Numbered from the stretch's first letter, positions 25,000 through 34,163 are shown. The stretch: 64,000 nucleotides of DNA from Streptomyces rishiriensis (GCF_030815485.1 NZ_JAUSWV010000002.1:4340001-4404000); one strand, 5' to 3'. Notes: a model not told the origin generated them from the sequence alone. Made by a program: numbers and translations.

Positions 25000-25056
25000 T
25001 CTGCGTGTCGGAAGGCGCCAGGCCGCAAGGCCCACAAGCCGGAAGACACACCCAAT

Positions 25057-25140
25057 GCGCGGGTGGCGGAATAGGCAGACGCGCTGGATTCAGGTTCCAG
25101 TGCCCGAAAGGGCGTGGGGGTTCAACTCCCCCCTCGCGCA
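25057..25140 (+). tRNA. tRNA-Leu (anticodon CAG)
   Basis: 84 nt, class II. Acceptor GCGCGGG / CTCGCGC, anticodon arm CTGGA-TTCAGGT-TCCAG (CAG at 25091-25093), a long variable arm (TGCCCGAAAGGGCG), T-arm GGGGG TTCAACT CCCCC, discriminator A. CCA is not encoded. CAG reads CUG, a main leucine codon of this GC-rich genome. Confidence 0.97.
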
Positions 25141-25145
25141 CAGTT

Positions 25146-25180
25146 GAAAGCCCCGCAGGTCTCAGACCTGCGGGGCTTTC
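25146..25180 (+). terminator. Terminator of tRNA-Leu
   Basis: 15-bp perfect stem GAAAGCCCCGCAGGT and its complement around a CTCAG loop, ending CTTTC. Confidence 0.85.
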
Positions 25181-25741
25181 GCGTTCCCGGAAGGCTTACT
25201 GACCGGCACGGTTGATCCGGGCCATGCGGGCCGGGTGATGTGGGTTCAGGTCATGGTTGCTCACGGTGTGTGAGGAACGTCTCAGGTCCGAGGGGCAGTG
25301 CCGGCCGGGCGCGGTTCGTCGCTCATCGGCGGGCCCTTCGAGGGTGCGGCGGACTGCACTGTCTTCATCCCGGGTGTTGAGCGGCGGCCCTGCTCGAACC
25401 CTCACCTCACCCGAGGCACGCCTCGCAGCCCGGGCCTGGGCCTGGGTCCGGGTGCGGGGTCGGTGCGCCCCCGGGTCGGTCCGGTCCGGAGCCGGTCCGG
25501 AGCTGGTCCGGAGCCGGGTGCTGACCGGGACCCGCGTCTACGCGATCGCCGTGCACGGCATGCCTGCCCACGGTCCTGGGCCGCGCCGCATCGAACATGC
25601 CCCGCCCTACGGCGCCCAGCCCCCTGGTCGCTCTGCCGCTGCGGATCGGGCTCCGTTCGACGCGACTTCGGATCGGGCTCGCCCGGCGCGACTGGATCGC
25701 GATCCGGCCTCCGCGTGCCGGTGTTCTCGCCCGACGGGCGT

Positions 25742-25755
25742 GTTTCACGTGAAAC
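25742..25755. promoter_or_regulatory. parS site (ParB binding)
   Basis: Perfect 14-bp palindrome GTTTCACGTGAAAC in non-coding DNA. This is the Streptomyces parS consensus; ParB loads here and spreads to segregate chromosomes before sporulation septation. Confidence 0.92.
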
Positions 25756-25861
25756 ATGCCCGCTGCTGTGGCGGCGCCGTCGTGAACCCGCTGCCGGGCG
25801 GCCGTTGTGCCAGGGCGAGAGGGTGTACCGGCTCGGCTGTACCGCAGGGGCGGGCGAGGGG

Positions 25862-25888
25862 TTTTCCACAAACGGGAGGTTGTCCACA
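25862..25888 (+). promoter_or_regulatory. Pair of DnaA-box-like 9-mers
   Basis: TTTTCCACA (25862-25870) and TTGTCCACA (25880-25888), same orientation and 18 bp apart, 100 bases before the DUF2252 gene. Confidence 0.5.
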
Positions 25889-25987
25889 GGGGCTGCCGCC
25901 GTGCCGTCGTCGCGCTGTACGGTCGGCACGAGTTGATGATCGGCTCGTCGAGCCGACGGACGTACGGGTGCGGGGGAGGCGGTCATC

Positions 25988-27448
25988 GTGACCGAGGCCG
26001 GTGGTGGGGGCGCGGAGATGGGCGGGGCGCGCAGGCTTCCCCGAGTGCGGGGCTTCGCCGACAGGCCCGCCGGGCCGCCCGCCGCAGGAGCGGAATCGGG
26101 GGCGGCCCCGGGGTCGCCGAAGGTGGAGGGCAAGGCGCTGCGCGGCCGGGTGCCGCGTTCGGCACACGCCGCGTTCGACCTGGACCCCGCCCGACCCGAC
26201 GCGGTGGCGGCGGTCGAGGAGTCCAGCCGGGGCCGCATCCCGGAGCTGGCCCCGATCCGGGTCGGCCGGATGGCGGCGACGCCTTTCGCGTTCCTGCGCG
26301 GCTCGGCCGGACTCATGGCGTACGACCTGGCCCGCACCGCCATGACCGGGATCCGCGCCCAGATCTGCGGTGACGCCCATGCCGCGAACTTCGGTCTGTA
26401 CGGCGACGCGCGGGGCGGACTGGTCATCGACCTCAACGACTTCGACGAGACCGTGGACGGCCCCTGGGAATGGGACCTCAAGCGTCTCGCCACCTCCTTG
26501 GTGCTCGCGGGCCGCGAGGCCGGCGCGGACGAGGACACCTGCCGCAGAGCGGCCCACGGCGCGGCTGGCTCCTACCGCCGCACCATGCGGCTCCTGGCGA
26601 AGCTGCCGGTGCTGGACGCGTGGAACGCCATCGCCGATGAGGAACTGGTCTCCCACACCGACGCGCACGACCTGCTCGGCACCCTGGAGCGGGTCTCCGA
26701 GAAGGCGCGGGCCAACACGAGTGGGCGGTTCGCGGCGAAGTCGACGGAGGTGACGGAGGACGGCGGCCGCCGCTTCGTCGACGCGGCGCCGGTGCTGCGC
26801 CGCGTCGCGGACGCGGAGGCTCACGCGGTGGCCGCGTCCCTGGAGCACTACCTGACCACCCTGTCCGAGGACCGCCACCCGCTGCTGGCCCGCCACTCGG
26901 TCCACGACGTCGCCTTCCGCATCGTCGGCACGGGCAGCGTGGGGACGAGGTCCTACGTGGTGCTGCTGCTCGACCACCGGGACGAGCCGCTGATCCTTCA
27001 GGTGAAGGAGGCCCGCGCCTCGGCCCTGGTCCCGCACCTGCTGACCGCCGGCTTCGACGTGCCCGAGGTGGAGCACGAGGGCCGCCGGGTGGTCATCGGC
27101 CAGAAACGCATGCAGGTCGTCAGCGACATACTGCTGGGCTGGACGACGGTCGACGGACTCCCCTTCCAGGTACGGCAGTTCCGTAACCGCAAGGGCAGCG
27201 TCGACCCGGCCGCGCTCGCCGCCGACCAGGTCGACGACTACGGCCGGATGACCGGCGCGCTTCTCGCCCGCGCCCACTCCCACAGCGCCGACCCGCGCCT
27301 CATCGCCGGCTACTGCGGAAAGAACGAGGAACTCGACGAGGCGATCGCCACCTTCGCCGTCGCCTACGCCGACCGTACGGAGGCGGACCACTCGGACCTG
27401 GTGGCGGCGGTACGGGCGGGACGGATCGCTGCGGAGACGGGCGTATGA
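25988..27448 (+). CDS. DUF2252 domain protein
   Basis: 486 residues, GTG start with GGGGGAGG about 8 nt upstream; an ATG ten codons later is less well placed. After a disordered 50-residue N-terminus the DUF2252 domain runs to the end: RMAATPFAFLRGSAGLMAYD, CGDAHAANFGLYGD, VIDLNDFDETVDGPWEWDLK, LLLDHRDEPLILQVKEA, then GRRVVIGQKRMQVVSDILLG. The fold is related to the protein-kinase/aminoglycoside phosphotransferase superfamily: GDAHAANF and DLNDFDE resemble its catalytic loop and metal-binding motifs. Substrate unknown. No operon partner on the same transcript is obvious; the next gene starts 111 bases later. Confidence 0.9.
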   Translation: MTEAGGGGAEMGGARRLPRVRGFADRPAGPPAAGAESGAAPGSPKVEGKALRGRVPRSAHAAFDLDPARPDAVAAVEESSRGRIPELAPIRVGRMAATPFAFLRGSAGLMAYDLARTAMTGIRAQICGDAHAANFGLYGDARGGLVIDLNDFDETVDGPWEWDLKRLATSLVLAGREAGADEDTCRRAAHGAAGSYRRTMRLLAKLPVLDAWNAIADEELVSHTDAHDLLGTLERVSEKARANTSGRFAAKSTEVTEDGGRRFVDAAPVLRRVADAEAHAVAASLEHYLTTLSEDRHPLLARHSVHDVAFRIVGTGSVGTRSYVVLLLDHRDEPLILQVKEARASALVPHLLTAGFDVPEVEHEGRRVVIGQKRMQVVSDILLGWTTVDGLPFQVRQFRNRKGSVDPAALAADQVDDYGRMTGALLARAHSHSADPRLIAGYCGKNEELDEAIATFAVAYADRTEADHSDLVAAVRAGRIAAETGV

Positions 27449-27559
27449 GGTGCGGACGAGCCGAGTCGGAGCGGGGGAGTCCGGGCAGCGGGACGCGAGC
27501 GGGGCGCTGCGGGACGGCGGCCGGGTGGGTTCGGGGGAGCGTTGGCCTAGGCTGGTCGG

Positions 27560-28381
27560 GTGACGACCCCCGAAGCTGAGCAGCCGCGGCCCGAGGCACG
27601 GCTGGAGCAGGCCGTGCGGGCCGCCGAGCAGGCGTTGATCGAGTTCGAGATCGCGGTGGAGACCTTCCGCGTCGAGGTCGAGAACTTCTCGCGGCTCCAC
27701 CATCAGAAACTCGGCCCGATGTACGCCCGGCTCGACGAACTGGACGCCCAGATCGCCGAGGCCAGGGCGGTCCGTACCGGTGATCCCGAGGATCGGCGCA
27801 AGGCCGCCGAGGCGCGGGCCCGGGTGATGCCGATGCCCGGGGTCGAGGAGCTGTTCCACGGCTGGATGGACGGCGAAGGGCTGTTCCCCGAGGCCGAGGC
27901 GATGCTCACGGATCAGCCGGTCCGGCCCCCGCAGCGGGTACGGCCCAGCGAGGAGGCCCGCAAGCTGTACCGCGAGCTGGCGCGCAAGGCGCATCCGGAC
28001 CTGGCCCAGGAGGACGCCGAGCGGGCCCGGCGCGAGGAGTTCATCACCCGCGTCAACGCGGCCTACGCCCGTGGCGAGGAAGCGCTGCTGCGCGAGCTGG
28101 CCGAGGAGTGGGCGGCCGGCCCGGCGCCCGAGGAGCGCAGCCCGAGCCCCAGCGAGGAGCTCTACGCCCGCCTCGAGTGGCTCTCTCAGCGCAAGGAGAT
28201 GCTCGCGCTGGTCGCCCGGGAACTGGAGGACGGCGCGATCGGCTCGATGCTCCGCATGGCGCCGGAGGACCCCGACCGGCTTCTGGACGAGATCGCCGAC
28301 AAGCTCCTCGCGGACGTGGCCGCCCGCGAGGCGGAGCTGGCCGAGCTGGTGGGCCAGGCAGGTCCTTCGTCGACGTCGTGA
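27560..28381 (+). CDS. J-domain-like protein with coiled coil
   Basis: 273 residues from GTG 27560. Residues 10-95 are a long charged helix or coiled coil (LEQAVRAAEQALIEFEIAVE, MYARLDELDAQIAEA). Residues about 128-180 look like a J domain: YRELARKAHPDLAQEDAERA has the helix II-HPD-helix III pattern, and EEFITRVNAAYARGEE matches the typical helix III. A second helical region follows (RLEWLSQRKEMLALVARELE). J domains stimulate DnaK ATPase, so this may be a dedicated Hsp70 co-chaperone. The absence of zinc-finger or client domains separates it from DnaJ and CbpA. Function otherwise unknown; commonly paired with the rhodanese gene downstream. Confidence 0.8.
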   Translation: MTTPEAEQPRPEARLEQAVRAAEQALIEFEIAVETFRVEVENFSRLHHQKLGPMYARLDELDAQIAEARAVRTGDPEDRRKAAEARARVMPMPGVEELFHGWMDGEGLFPEAEAMLTDQPVRPPQRVRPSEEARKLYRELARKAHPDLAQEDAERARREEFITRVNAAYARGEEALLRELAEEWAAGPAPEERSPSPSEELYARLEWLSQRKEMLALVARELEDGAIGSMLRMAPEDPDRLLDEIADKLLADVAAREAELAELVGQAGPSSTS

Positions 28382-28530
28382 ACCGGCTGGAAACCCGGCC
28401 GGAAACCCGGCCGGCGGCAACCTCTTCACCTGGCCGAGCCGCGGGCTGCGCCGAGTCGGTGGGCTGGGCGGAGATGACGGGCTGGGCGGGACCGGTCGGG
28501 TCGTGTGCCGGGTCGGGTAGCGTCGGGCGT

Positions 28531-28878
28531 ATGAGTTTCGGAGCTGGTGTGCCCACGGTCGAGGTCGCTGACCTCAAGGACGACGACTTCCTGCTGGACG
28601 TCCGCGAGGACGACGAGTGGCAGGCGGGTCATGCCGAAGGGGCACTGCACATCCCCATCAGCGAGTTCGTCGGCCGCTACGGTGAGCTGACCGAGGCGGC
28701 TCCGCAGGACGGTCGGGTCCACGTGATCTGCCGTTCCGGCGGTCGCTCGGCCCAGGTCACCATGTATCTCGTCCAGCAGGGCATCGACGCGGTGAACGTC
28801 GATGGCGGCATGCAGATCTGGGCCGCCGCGGGCCGCCCGGTCGTCACGGACGAGGGCAACCCGGGCTCGGTCCTGTAA
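28531..28878 (+). CDS. Single-domain rhodanese-like protein
   Basis: 115 residues from ATG 28531 (longer frames upstream are noise). One rhodanese domain: VEVADLKDDDFLLDVREDDE at the start (CH2A-like), GHAEGALHIPISEF, and the active-site loop VICRSGGRSAQV with cysteine nucleophile about residue 68. It transfers sulfane sulfur via a persulfide in the cytosol, perhaps serving thiolation or sulfide homeostasis; donor and acceptor are unknown. It lies 149 bases behind the J-domain-like gene. A five-copy 8-bp repeat follows its stop. Confidence 0.92.
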   Translation: MSFGAGVPTVEVADLKDDDFLLDVREDDEWQAGHAEGALHIPISEFVGRYGELTEAAPQDGRVHVICRSGGRSAQVTMYLVQQGIDAVNVDGGMQIWAAAGRPVVTDEGNPGSVL

Positions 28879-28932
28879 GTCGTCGAACCGGCGGACCGGC
28901 GGACCGGCAGACCGTCGGACCGGTGCGTTGTC

Positions 28933-28972
28933 GGGTCGGTGGGTCGGTGGGTCGGTGGGTCGGTGGGTCGGT
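28933..28972 (+). repeat. Tandem repeat (GGGTCGGT)x5
   Basis: Five perfect head-to-tail copies of GGGTCGGT in the gap between the rhodanese and acyl-CoA dehydrogenase genes, preceded by a looser GGACCGGC repeat from about 28886. No coding function. Confidence 0.9.
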
Positions 28973-29010
28973 GGTCGCGGCTCGGCCGGGTTCGTCTTGT
29001 CGGGCGGGCG

Positions 29011-30228
29011 TCAGCTGAGGAGGTGGGCGGCCAGCAGGTCGCCCAGGGCCTCCTCGTGTGCCGCGGCCGGGCCGAGCGAGAGTTCCAGGTGCTTGGCCCA
29101 GGCGTGATACCGGTGCAGTGGGTAGTCGACATCGGCGCCGAAGCCTCCGTGCAGATGCTGTGCGGTCTGCACGACCCGCCGTACGCCTTCCGCAGCCCAG
29201 ATCTTGGCCACGGCGACGTCTCCGGAGGCCGGTAGTGGGCCTGGCGCCCCCGAGGCGATCCGCCACGCGGCCTGCCACAGAGTGACCTCCATCGCTCGCA
29301 GGTCGATGTAGCGGTCGGCGGCCTGTACGGCGACGGCCTGGAAAGTGGCGATGGGGTGTCCGAACTGCTCCCGCTTGCCGGCGTACTCGGCGGTCATCGT
29401 CAGTACGCGCTCGCCCAGGCCGAGCGCCTGCGCGCAGGTCCCCGTGGTCAGCAGGGCGCGCAGCCACTCCCAGGCGCCGTCGGCGGTGATGACGTTCCGG
29501 TCGGCGATCTTCACCGATTCGAGGCGCAGTTCGCCGAGCCGCTCACCGGTGGTGGAGATCTGTTCGGCGAGCACGGCTCCTTCGTGCCCGCGTTCGACGA
29601 CGGCGAGGACGCTCCGGCCGTCCCCGGTGTGTGCCGGTACGAGGACGAAGTCGGCGTCGTACGCCCACGGCACCATCGTCTGCACCCCGTCCAGCAGCCA
29701 CTCGCCTGCGCCGGGCTCCCCCGGGCCGTCGCCTGCACCGGGTTCGTCACCTGTGCCGGTTCCGCCGGTTCCGTCGGTCGCGCCGACAGTGCTGTTCTGC
29801 CGTGCCGTCACCGCGAGTTCGGCGGGGTCGTGGCCGGTGCGGCCGTTCGCGGCGACGGTGAGGACGATCTCGCCCCGGCCGGCCCGAGCGAGCAGGGACG
29901 ACTTCAACTCCGGTCCGCCGTAGGCCTGTAGGGCGGCGACGGCCGCGCTGCTCTCCAGCAGCGGCACTCGTGCCAGCACCTTCGACGCCTCACGCAGCAG
30001 CAGGCAGAGGGCGATGGCGTCGAGGCCCGCCCCGCCGAACTCCTCGTCCAGCAGCAGGCTCAGCAGGTCCGCCGAGGCCAGCTTGGCCCACAGTGCGCGG
30101 TCGAAGTCGTCGGCGACGGCGCCCCTGGTGAGCGCGGGGCTCGGCACGCCGTCGGGAGCGACCCCGGCGAACACGCCCCGCGCCGCTTCCGCCGCTGCCT
30201 GCTGCTCCTCGGTGAAGGTGAAGTCCAC
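29011..30228 (-). CDS. Acyl-CoA dehydrogenase family protein
   Basis: 405 residues. N-terminal helical domain (MDFTFTEEQQAAAEAARGVF, LLDEEFGGAGLDAIALCLLL), a middle beta domain, and a C-terminal helical domain (YAGKREQFGHPIATFQAVAV, AQHLHGGFGADVDYPLHRYH). FAD-dependent alpha,beta-dehydrogenation of an acyl-CoA is expected. The canonical YEGT-type catalytic segment is not seen, as in subunits of heteromeric steroid-type dehydrogenases. The middle domain carries an unusual Gly/Thr/Asp-rich insertion (TDGTGGTGTGDEPGAGDGPG, near residue 150). A KstR-type operator lies 45 bases upstream. Substrate unknown. Confidence 0.88.
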   Translation of the reverse strand: MDFTFTEEQQAAAEAARGVFAGVAPDGVPSPALTRGAVADDFDRALWAKLASADLLSLLLDEEFGGAGLDAIALCLLLREASKVLARVPLLESSAAVAALQAYGGPELKSSLLARAGRGEIVLTVAANGRTGHDPAELAVTARQNSTVGATDGTGGTGTGDEPGAGDGPGEPGAGEWLLDGVQTMVPWAYDADFVLVPAHTGDGRSVLAVVERGHEGAVLAEQISTTGERLGELRLESVKIADRNVITADGAWEWLRALLTTGTCAQALGLGERVLTMTAEYAGKREQFGHPIATFQAVAVQAADRYIDLRAMEVTLWQAAWRIASGAPGPLPASGDVAVAKIWAAEGVRRVVQTAQHLHGGFGADVDYPLHRYHAWAKHLELSLGPAAAHEEALGDLLAAHLLS

Positions 30229-30272
30229 GGCCTGTCCTCCCGACGGTCAGCCCATCTGACGGAGCGTCAAGA

Positions 30273-30286
30273 TAGAACAGGTTCTA
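30273..30286. promoter_or_regulatory. KstR-type operator upstream of the acyl-CoA dehydrogenase
   Basis: TAGAACAGGTTCTA fits the published KstR pattern TNNAACNNGTTNNA exactly. KstR is a TetR-family repressor of steroid and related acyl-CoA catabolism in actinobacteria, relieved by CoA thioesters. It lies 45 bases before the gene start, in reach of its promoter. Confidence 0.6.
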
Positions 30287-30365
30287 GAAGAAGGGAACGG
30301 GGGCGGTCGGTCCGGGGGCAGTCGGTCGGTCCGAGGGAGACGGTCGGTCTCCCTCGGCGCGTTCC

Positions 30366-31430
30366 TCACCGGTCGAAGTCGACCTCCACCGCCTCCGTCA
30401 GCGGATGGGACTGGCAGGCCAGCACATACCCGGAGTCCGTTTCCTCCGGCTCCAGCGCGAAGTTGCGGTCCATGCGCACCTCACCGGAGACCAGGAAGGC
30501 CCGGCAGGTTCCGCACACCCCGCCCTTGCAGGCGTAGGGCGCGTCCGGCCGGTTGCGCAGCACCGTCTCCAGGACCGACTCACCGTCCCGCACGGGCCAG
30601 CTGCCGCCCCGGCCGTCGAGCCGGGCGGTCACGGTGCTGTGGGCGGGGGCCGCCACAGGTGCCGGGGGCGCCGTGACCTCCACGTGGAAGATCTCCTCGT
30701 GGATCCGGGACCGGGCGACCCCGATCTCCCGCAGCGCCTGTTCCGCGCCCTGGACGAGCCCGAACGGCCCGCACAGGAACCAGGCCGCCACTTCCGTCAC
30801 CGGCAGCAGCGACGGCAGCAGCCCGGTCAACCGCTCCCGGTCCAGCCGCCCGGACGGCAGCCCGGCCTGCTGCTCCTCCCGGGAGAGCACGGTGACGAGC
30901 TGGAACCGCTCGGGGTACCTGTCCTTGAGGTCGGCGACCTCCTCCAGGAACATCGTCGAGGCAGCGGTCCGGTCGCTGCGGACGAGACAGAAGCGGGCGG
31001 CGGGCTCGCGGGCCAGCAGCGTCGAGACGATGGACAGCACCGGAGTGATCCCGCTGCCGCCGACGATCGCCGCGTACCGTCCGGGCGCGGGCACGAGGGT
31101 GAACCGTCCGGCCGGAGTCATCACCTCCAGCTCGTCGCCGACGGCGATCTCCTTCAGCGCGTACGTCGAGAAGGCTCCGCCTTCGACCAGCCGAACGCCC
31201 ACCCGCAGGGTGCGGGGCCCCTCGCCGTCGGGCTCGGGCGCGGGCGAGCAGATCGAGTACGTCCGCCTGACCTCGGTCCCGTCGACCACGCGGCGCAGGG
31301 CGAGATGCTGGCCGGGCGCGTGCCGGTACTCCTCGCGCAGCGCGGCGGGGACCGCGAGGGTGAGGGTGACGGAGTCGTCGGTCAGGTGGTCCACCGCGGC
31401 CACCTGGAGCGGGTGGAAGCGGGCCATCAC
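30366..31430 (-). CDS. paaE: 1,2-phenylacetyl-CoA epoxidase reductase subunit PaaE
   Basis: 354 residues; GTG 31430 overlaps the paaD stop by 4 bases (ATG 31427 is an alternative). FAD-binding domain with RRTYSICSPAP; NAD-binding domain with IVGGSGITPVLSIVSTLLAR; C-terminal plant-type [2Fe-2S] domain with CKGGVCGTCRAFLVSG and a fourth cysteine in YVLACQSHPL. It passes electrons from NAD(P)H to the di-iron PaaA centre. Last gene of paaABCDE on the minus strand. Length and domain order are normal for PaaE/PaaK. Confidence 0.95.
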   Translation of the reverse strand: MMARFHPLQVAAVDHLTDDSVTLTLAVPAALREEYRHAPGQHLALRRVVDGTEVRRTYSICSPAPEPDGEGPRTLRVGVRLVEGGAFSTYALKEIAVGDELEVMTPAGRFTLVPAPGRYAAIVGGSGITPVLSIVSTLLAREPAARFCLVRSDRTAASTMFLEEVADLKDRYPERFQLVTVLSREEQQAGLPSGRLDRERLTGLLPSLLPVTEVAAWFLCGPFGLVQGAEQALREIGVARSRIHEEIFHVEVTAPPAPVAAPAHSTVTARLDGRGGSWPVRDGESVLETVLRNRPDAPYACKGGVCGTCRAFLVSGEVRMDRNFALEPEETDSGYVLACQSHPLTEAVEVDFDR

Positions 31431-32071
31431 AGCTCCTTGAAGTGGTCGAAGGGTTCACGGCAGGCGAGGCAGCGCCGCAGCGCCTTGCAGGCGGTGGAGG
31501 AGAAGCGGCTGAGCAGCTCGGTGTCGGCGGAGCCGCAGTGCGGGCAGCTGATCGGCTCCAAGACCGCGCTCGCGCTCGTGCCACTGGCCTGGTCCGTGTC
31601 CGTGTCCGTGTAAGCCCCCGTTCCGGCCGTCGTCCCGGGTCCCGTCGCCGTCCCGGTCGCCGTCCGTGCGGCCGTGGGCTTCGGGGGGAGGGCGCGGGTG
31701 GGTCCCAGGGTGACGCCGACCGGTTCGGACGCCTTGCGCACGCGGGGCGGGGCGATCCCGAACTCGCGCAGTTTGCGGCGTCCTTCGGCGGAGATGTCGT
31801 CGGTCGACCAGGCGGGGGACAGCACCGTGCGCACGGTGACGTCCCGCACTCCGTGTGCGTGCAGCGCCCGTTCGATGTCCAGGGACATCGCCTCCACCGC
31901 CGGGCAGCCGGTGTAGGTGGGGGTCAGCTCGACCTCGACCGCGTCCGCGGCACGGACGTGCACCGCGCGCAGGACGCCGAGTTCCCGGAGGGTGATCACG
32001 GGCAGTTCGGGGTCGAGCACCGAACCGGCGACCTCGAGGAGTTCCGCCTCCAGCGGGGTGAGCGTCACCAT
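31427..32071 (-). CDS. paaD: PaaD, epoxidase maturation protein (DUF59)
   Basis: 214 residues from ATG 32071, overlapping the paaC stop. N-terminal MIP18/DUF59 domain (VAGSVLDPELPVITLRELGV, PTYTGCPAVEAMSLDIERAL); C-terminal zinc ribbon (CPHCGSADTELLSRFSSTAC, CLACREPFDHFKEL). PaaD is required for Fe-S or di-iron assembly of the phenylacetyl-CoA epoxygenase rather than for catalysis. It is some 45 residues longer than the usual PaaD because of a low-complexity Thr/Gly/Ala linker (ARTATGTATGPGTTAGTGAY) between the two domains. Confidence 0.93.
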   Translation of the reverse strand: MVTLTPLEAELLEVAGSVLDPELPVITLRELGVLRAVHVRAADAVEVELTPTYTGCPAVEAMSLDIERALHAHGVRDVTVRTVLSPAWSTDDISAEGRRKLREFGIAPPRVRKASEPVGVTLGPTRALPPKPTAARTATGTATGPGTTAGTGAYTDTDTDQASGTSASAVLEPISCPHCGSADTELLSRFSSTACKALRRCLACREPFDHFKEL

Positions 32072-32787
32072 GACGCGCCCGGGTGGCTGCGGTGCAGGTG
32101 CTGCATCTCGGCGATCATGCGGCCGAAGGACTCGGTGTGCAGGCCCTCGCGGCCCGCGCCCGCGCGCCAGGCTCCGGTGCGTGAGCCCTCGGGCGCGGCC
32201 AGGCCGGCCCGTCCCAGCACGCCCCGCACCGACTCCAGCCAGGCCGGTTCCAGCTCCGACGGAGCGAAACCGAGCCCGTCCACAGGGCGGAACATCTCTC
32301 CGGTGAAGCGCCACAGAGCCGTGCAGGCCAGTTGCATCCGCCCGTGGCTCTCCTCGGTCCCGTCGCCGAGCCGCAGCGTCCACTGTTCGGCGTGGTCGCG
32401 GTGGTAGGCGACCTCCTTGACGGCCTTCGCCGCCAGTCCCGCGAACGGGCCCTCAGTGGCCGCCAGCCGCGCGTACAGCAGGTGCTGGTAGGTGGAGAAG
32501 TACAGCTGGCGGGCGATGGTGTGGGCGAAGTCGCCGTTGGGCTGCTCGACCAACTGGAGGTTGCGGAAGGCGCGTTCCTCGCGCAGGTACGCCAACTCGT
32601 CCTCGTCGCCGGCCATCGACAGCAGGATCCGGGCCTGGCCCAGCAGGTCGAGGGCGATGTTGCCGAGGGCGACCTCCTCCTCGAGCACGGGCGCGTGGCC
32701 CATCCACTCCCCCAGGCGGTGGGAGAGCACCAGGGCGTCGTCGCCGAGAGCGAGGGCGGCGGTGCGGGTGTGCGTCGTCGTGGTCAC
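32065..32787 (-). CDS. paaC: Phenylacetyl-CoA epoxidase subunit PaaC
   Basis: 240 residues, GTG start overlapping the paaB stop by 4 bases. Ferritin-like helical bundle: LGEWMGHAPVLEEEVALGNI, DLLGQARILLSMAGDEDELA, REERAFRNLQLVEQPNGDFA, KAVKEVAYHRDHAEQWTLRL. PaaC is the structural, non-catalytic partner of the di-iron subunit PaaA; together they form the core of the multicomponent ring epoxidase that converts phenylacetyl-CoA to its 1,2-epoxide. Intact, unlike paaA here. Confidence 0.95.
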   Translation of the reverse strand: MTTTTHTRTAALALGDDALVLSHRLGEWMGHAPVLEEEVALGNIALDLLGQARILLSMAGDEDELAYLREERAFRNLQLVEQPNGDFAHTIARQLYFSTYQHLLYARLAATEGPFAGLAAKAVKEVAYHRDHAEQWTLRLGDGTEESHGRMQLACTALWRFTGEMFRPVDGLGFAPSELEPAWLESVRGVLGRAGLAAPEGSRTGAWRAGAGREGLHTESFGRMIAEMQHLHRSHPGASW

Positions 32788-33067
32788 AGGTGCTTCACCC
32801 CCTCCGGGATCTCGTAGAACGTCGGGTGCCGGTACGGCTTGTCGGCGGCGGGCTCGAAGAACGGGTCCTTCTCGTCCGGCGAGGAGGCGGTGATCGAGGA
32901 TGACGGCACGACCCAGATCGAGACGCCCTCGCCGCGCCGGGTGTACAGGTCACGCGCGTTGCGCAGGGCGAATTCGGCGTCCGGCGCGTGCAGGCTGCCG
33001 GCGTGGGTGTGGGAGAGGCCGCGCCGGGAGCGCACGAAGACCTCCCACAGGGGCCAGTCGGTGTTCG

Positions 33068-33071
<4 letters not shown>
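32784..33071 (-). CDS. paaB: Phenylacetyl-CoA epoxidase subunit PaaB
   Basis: 95 residues from ATG 33071 (MTNTDWPLWEVFVRSRRGLS). The conserved PaaB pattern is complete: WEVFVRSRRGLSHTHAGSLH, ALRNARDLYTRRGEGVSIWV, and the C-terminal KPYRHPTFYEIPEGV. A small bridging subunit of the epoxidase complex. Its ATG overlaps the genuine paaA stop (ATGA), which shows where paaA should end if the frameshift were absent. Confidence 0.95.
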
Positions 33072-34082
<1,011 letters not shown>

Positions 34083-34149
34083 GCGGTCCCCCTTGACTTC
34101 GGGCCTCGGCTCGCTGCCTCGGCCTCGGCTCTGCCCGAGCCTTCTCCCG

Positions 34150-34163
34150 ACCGATCGTTCGGT
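34150..34163. promoter_or_regulatory. TetR-type operator upstream of paaA
   Basis: ACCGATCGTTCGGT, the reverse complement of the site between paaN and paaH; the identity extends to 16 bp (CCGACCGATCGTTCGG, 34147-34162). It lies 68 bases before the paaA start. Probably bound by the TetR regulator encoded behind paaH. Confidence 0.7.

Larger units (their letters stand above)
25181..25987. other. 800-base non-coding stretch with parS and DnaA boxes
   Basis: Open frames here are mutual shadows with poor composition; I see no credible gene. The stretch holds runs of degenerate GGTCCGGAGC/GGTCCGG repeats (about 25480-25520), a perfect parS (25742-25755), two DnaA-like boxes (25862-25888), and the ribosome-binding site of the DUF2252 gene at its end. 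Confidence 0.6.

Noticed and set aside
25402..26538. 378-codon minus-strand open frame across the 25-26.5 kb gap
   Set aside because: Overlaps the certain DUF2252 gene in antisense and contains parS and DnaA boxes; amino-acid composition is that of a shadow frame.
29011..30228. Steroid side-chain dehydrogenase as a definite assignment
   Set aside because: The KstR-type box and missing YEGT motif are suggestive, but no partner subunit or steroid gene is nearby; kept as generic acyl-CoA dehydrogenase.
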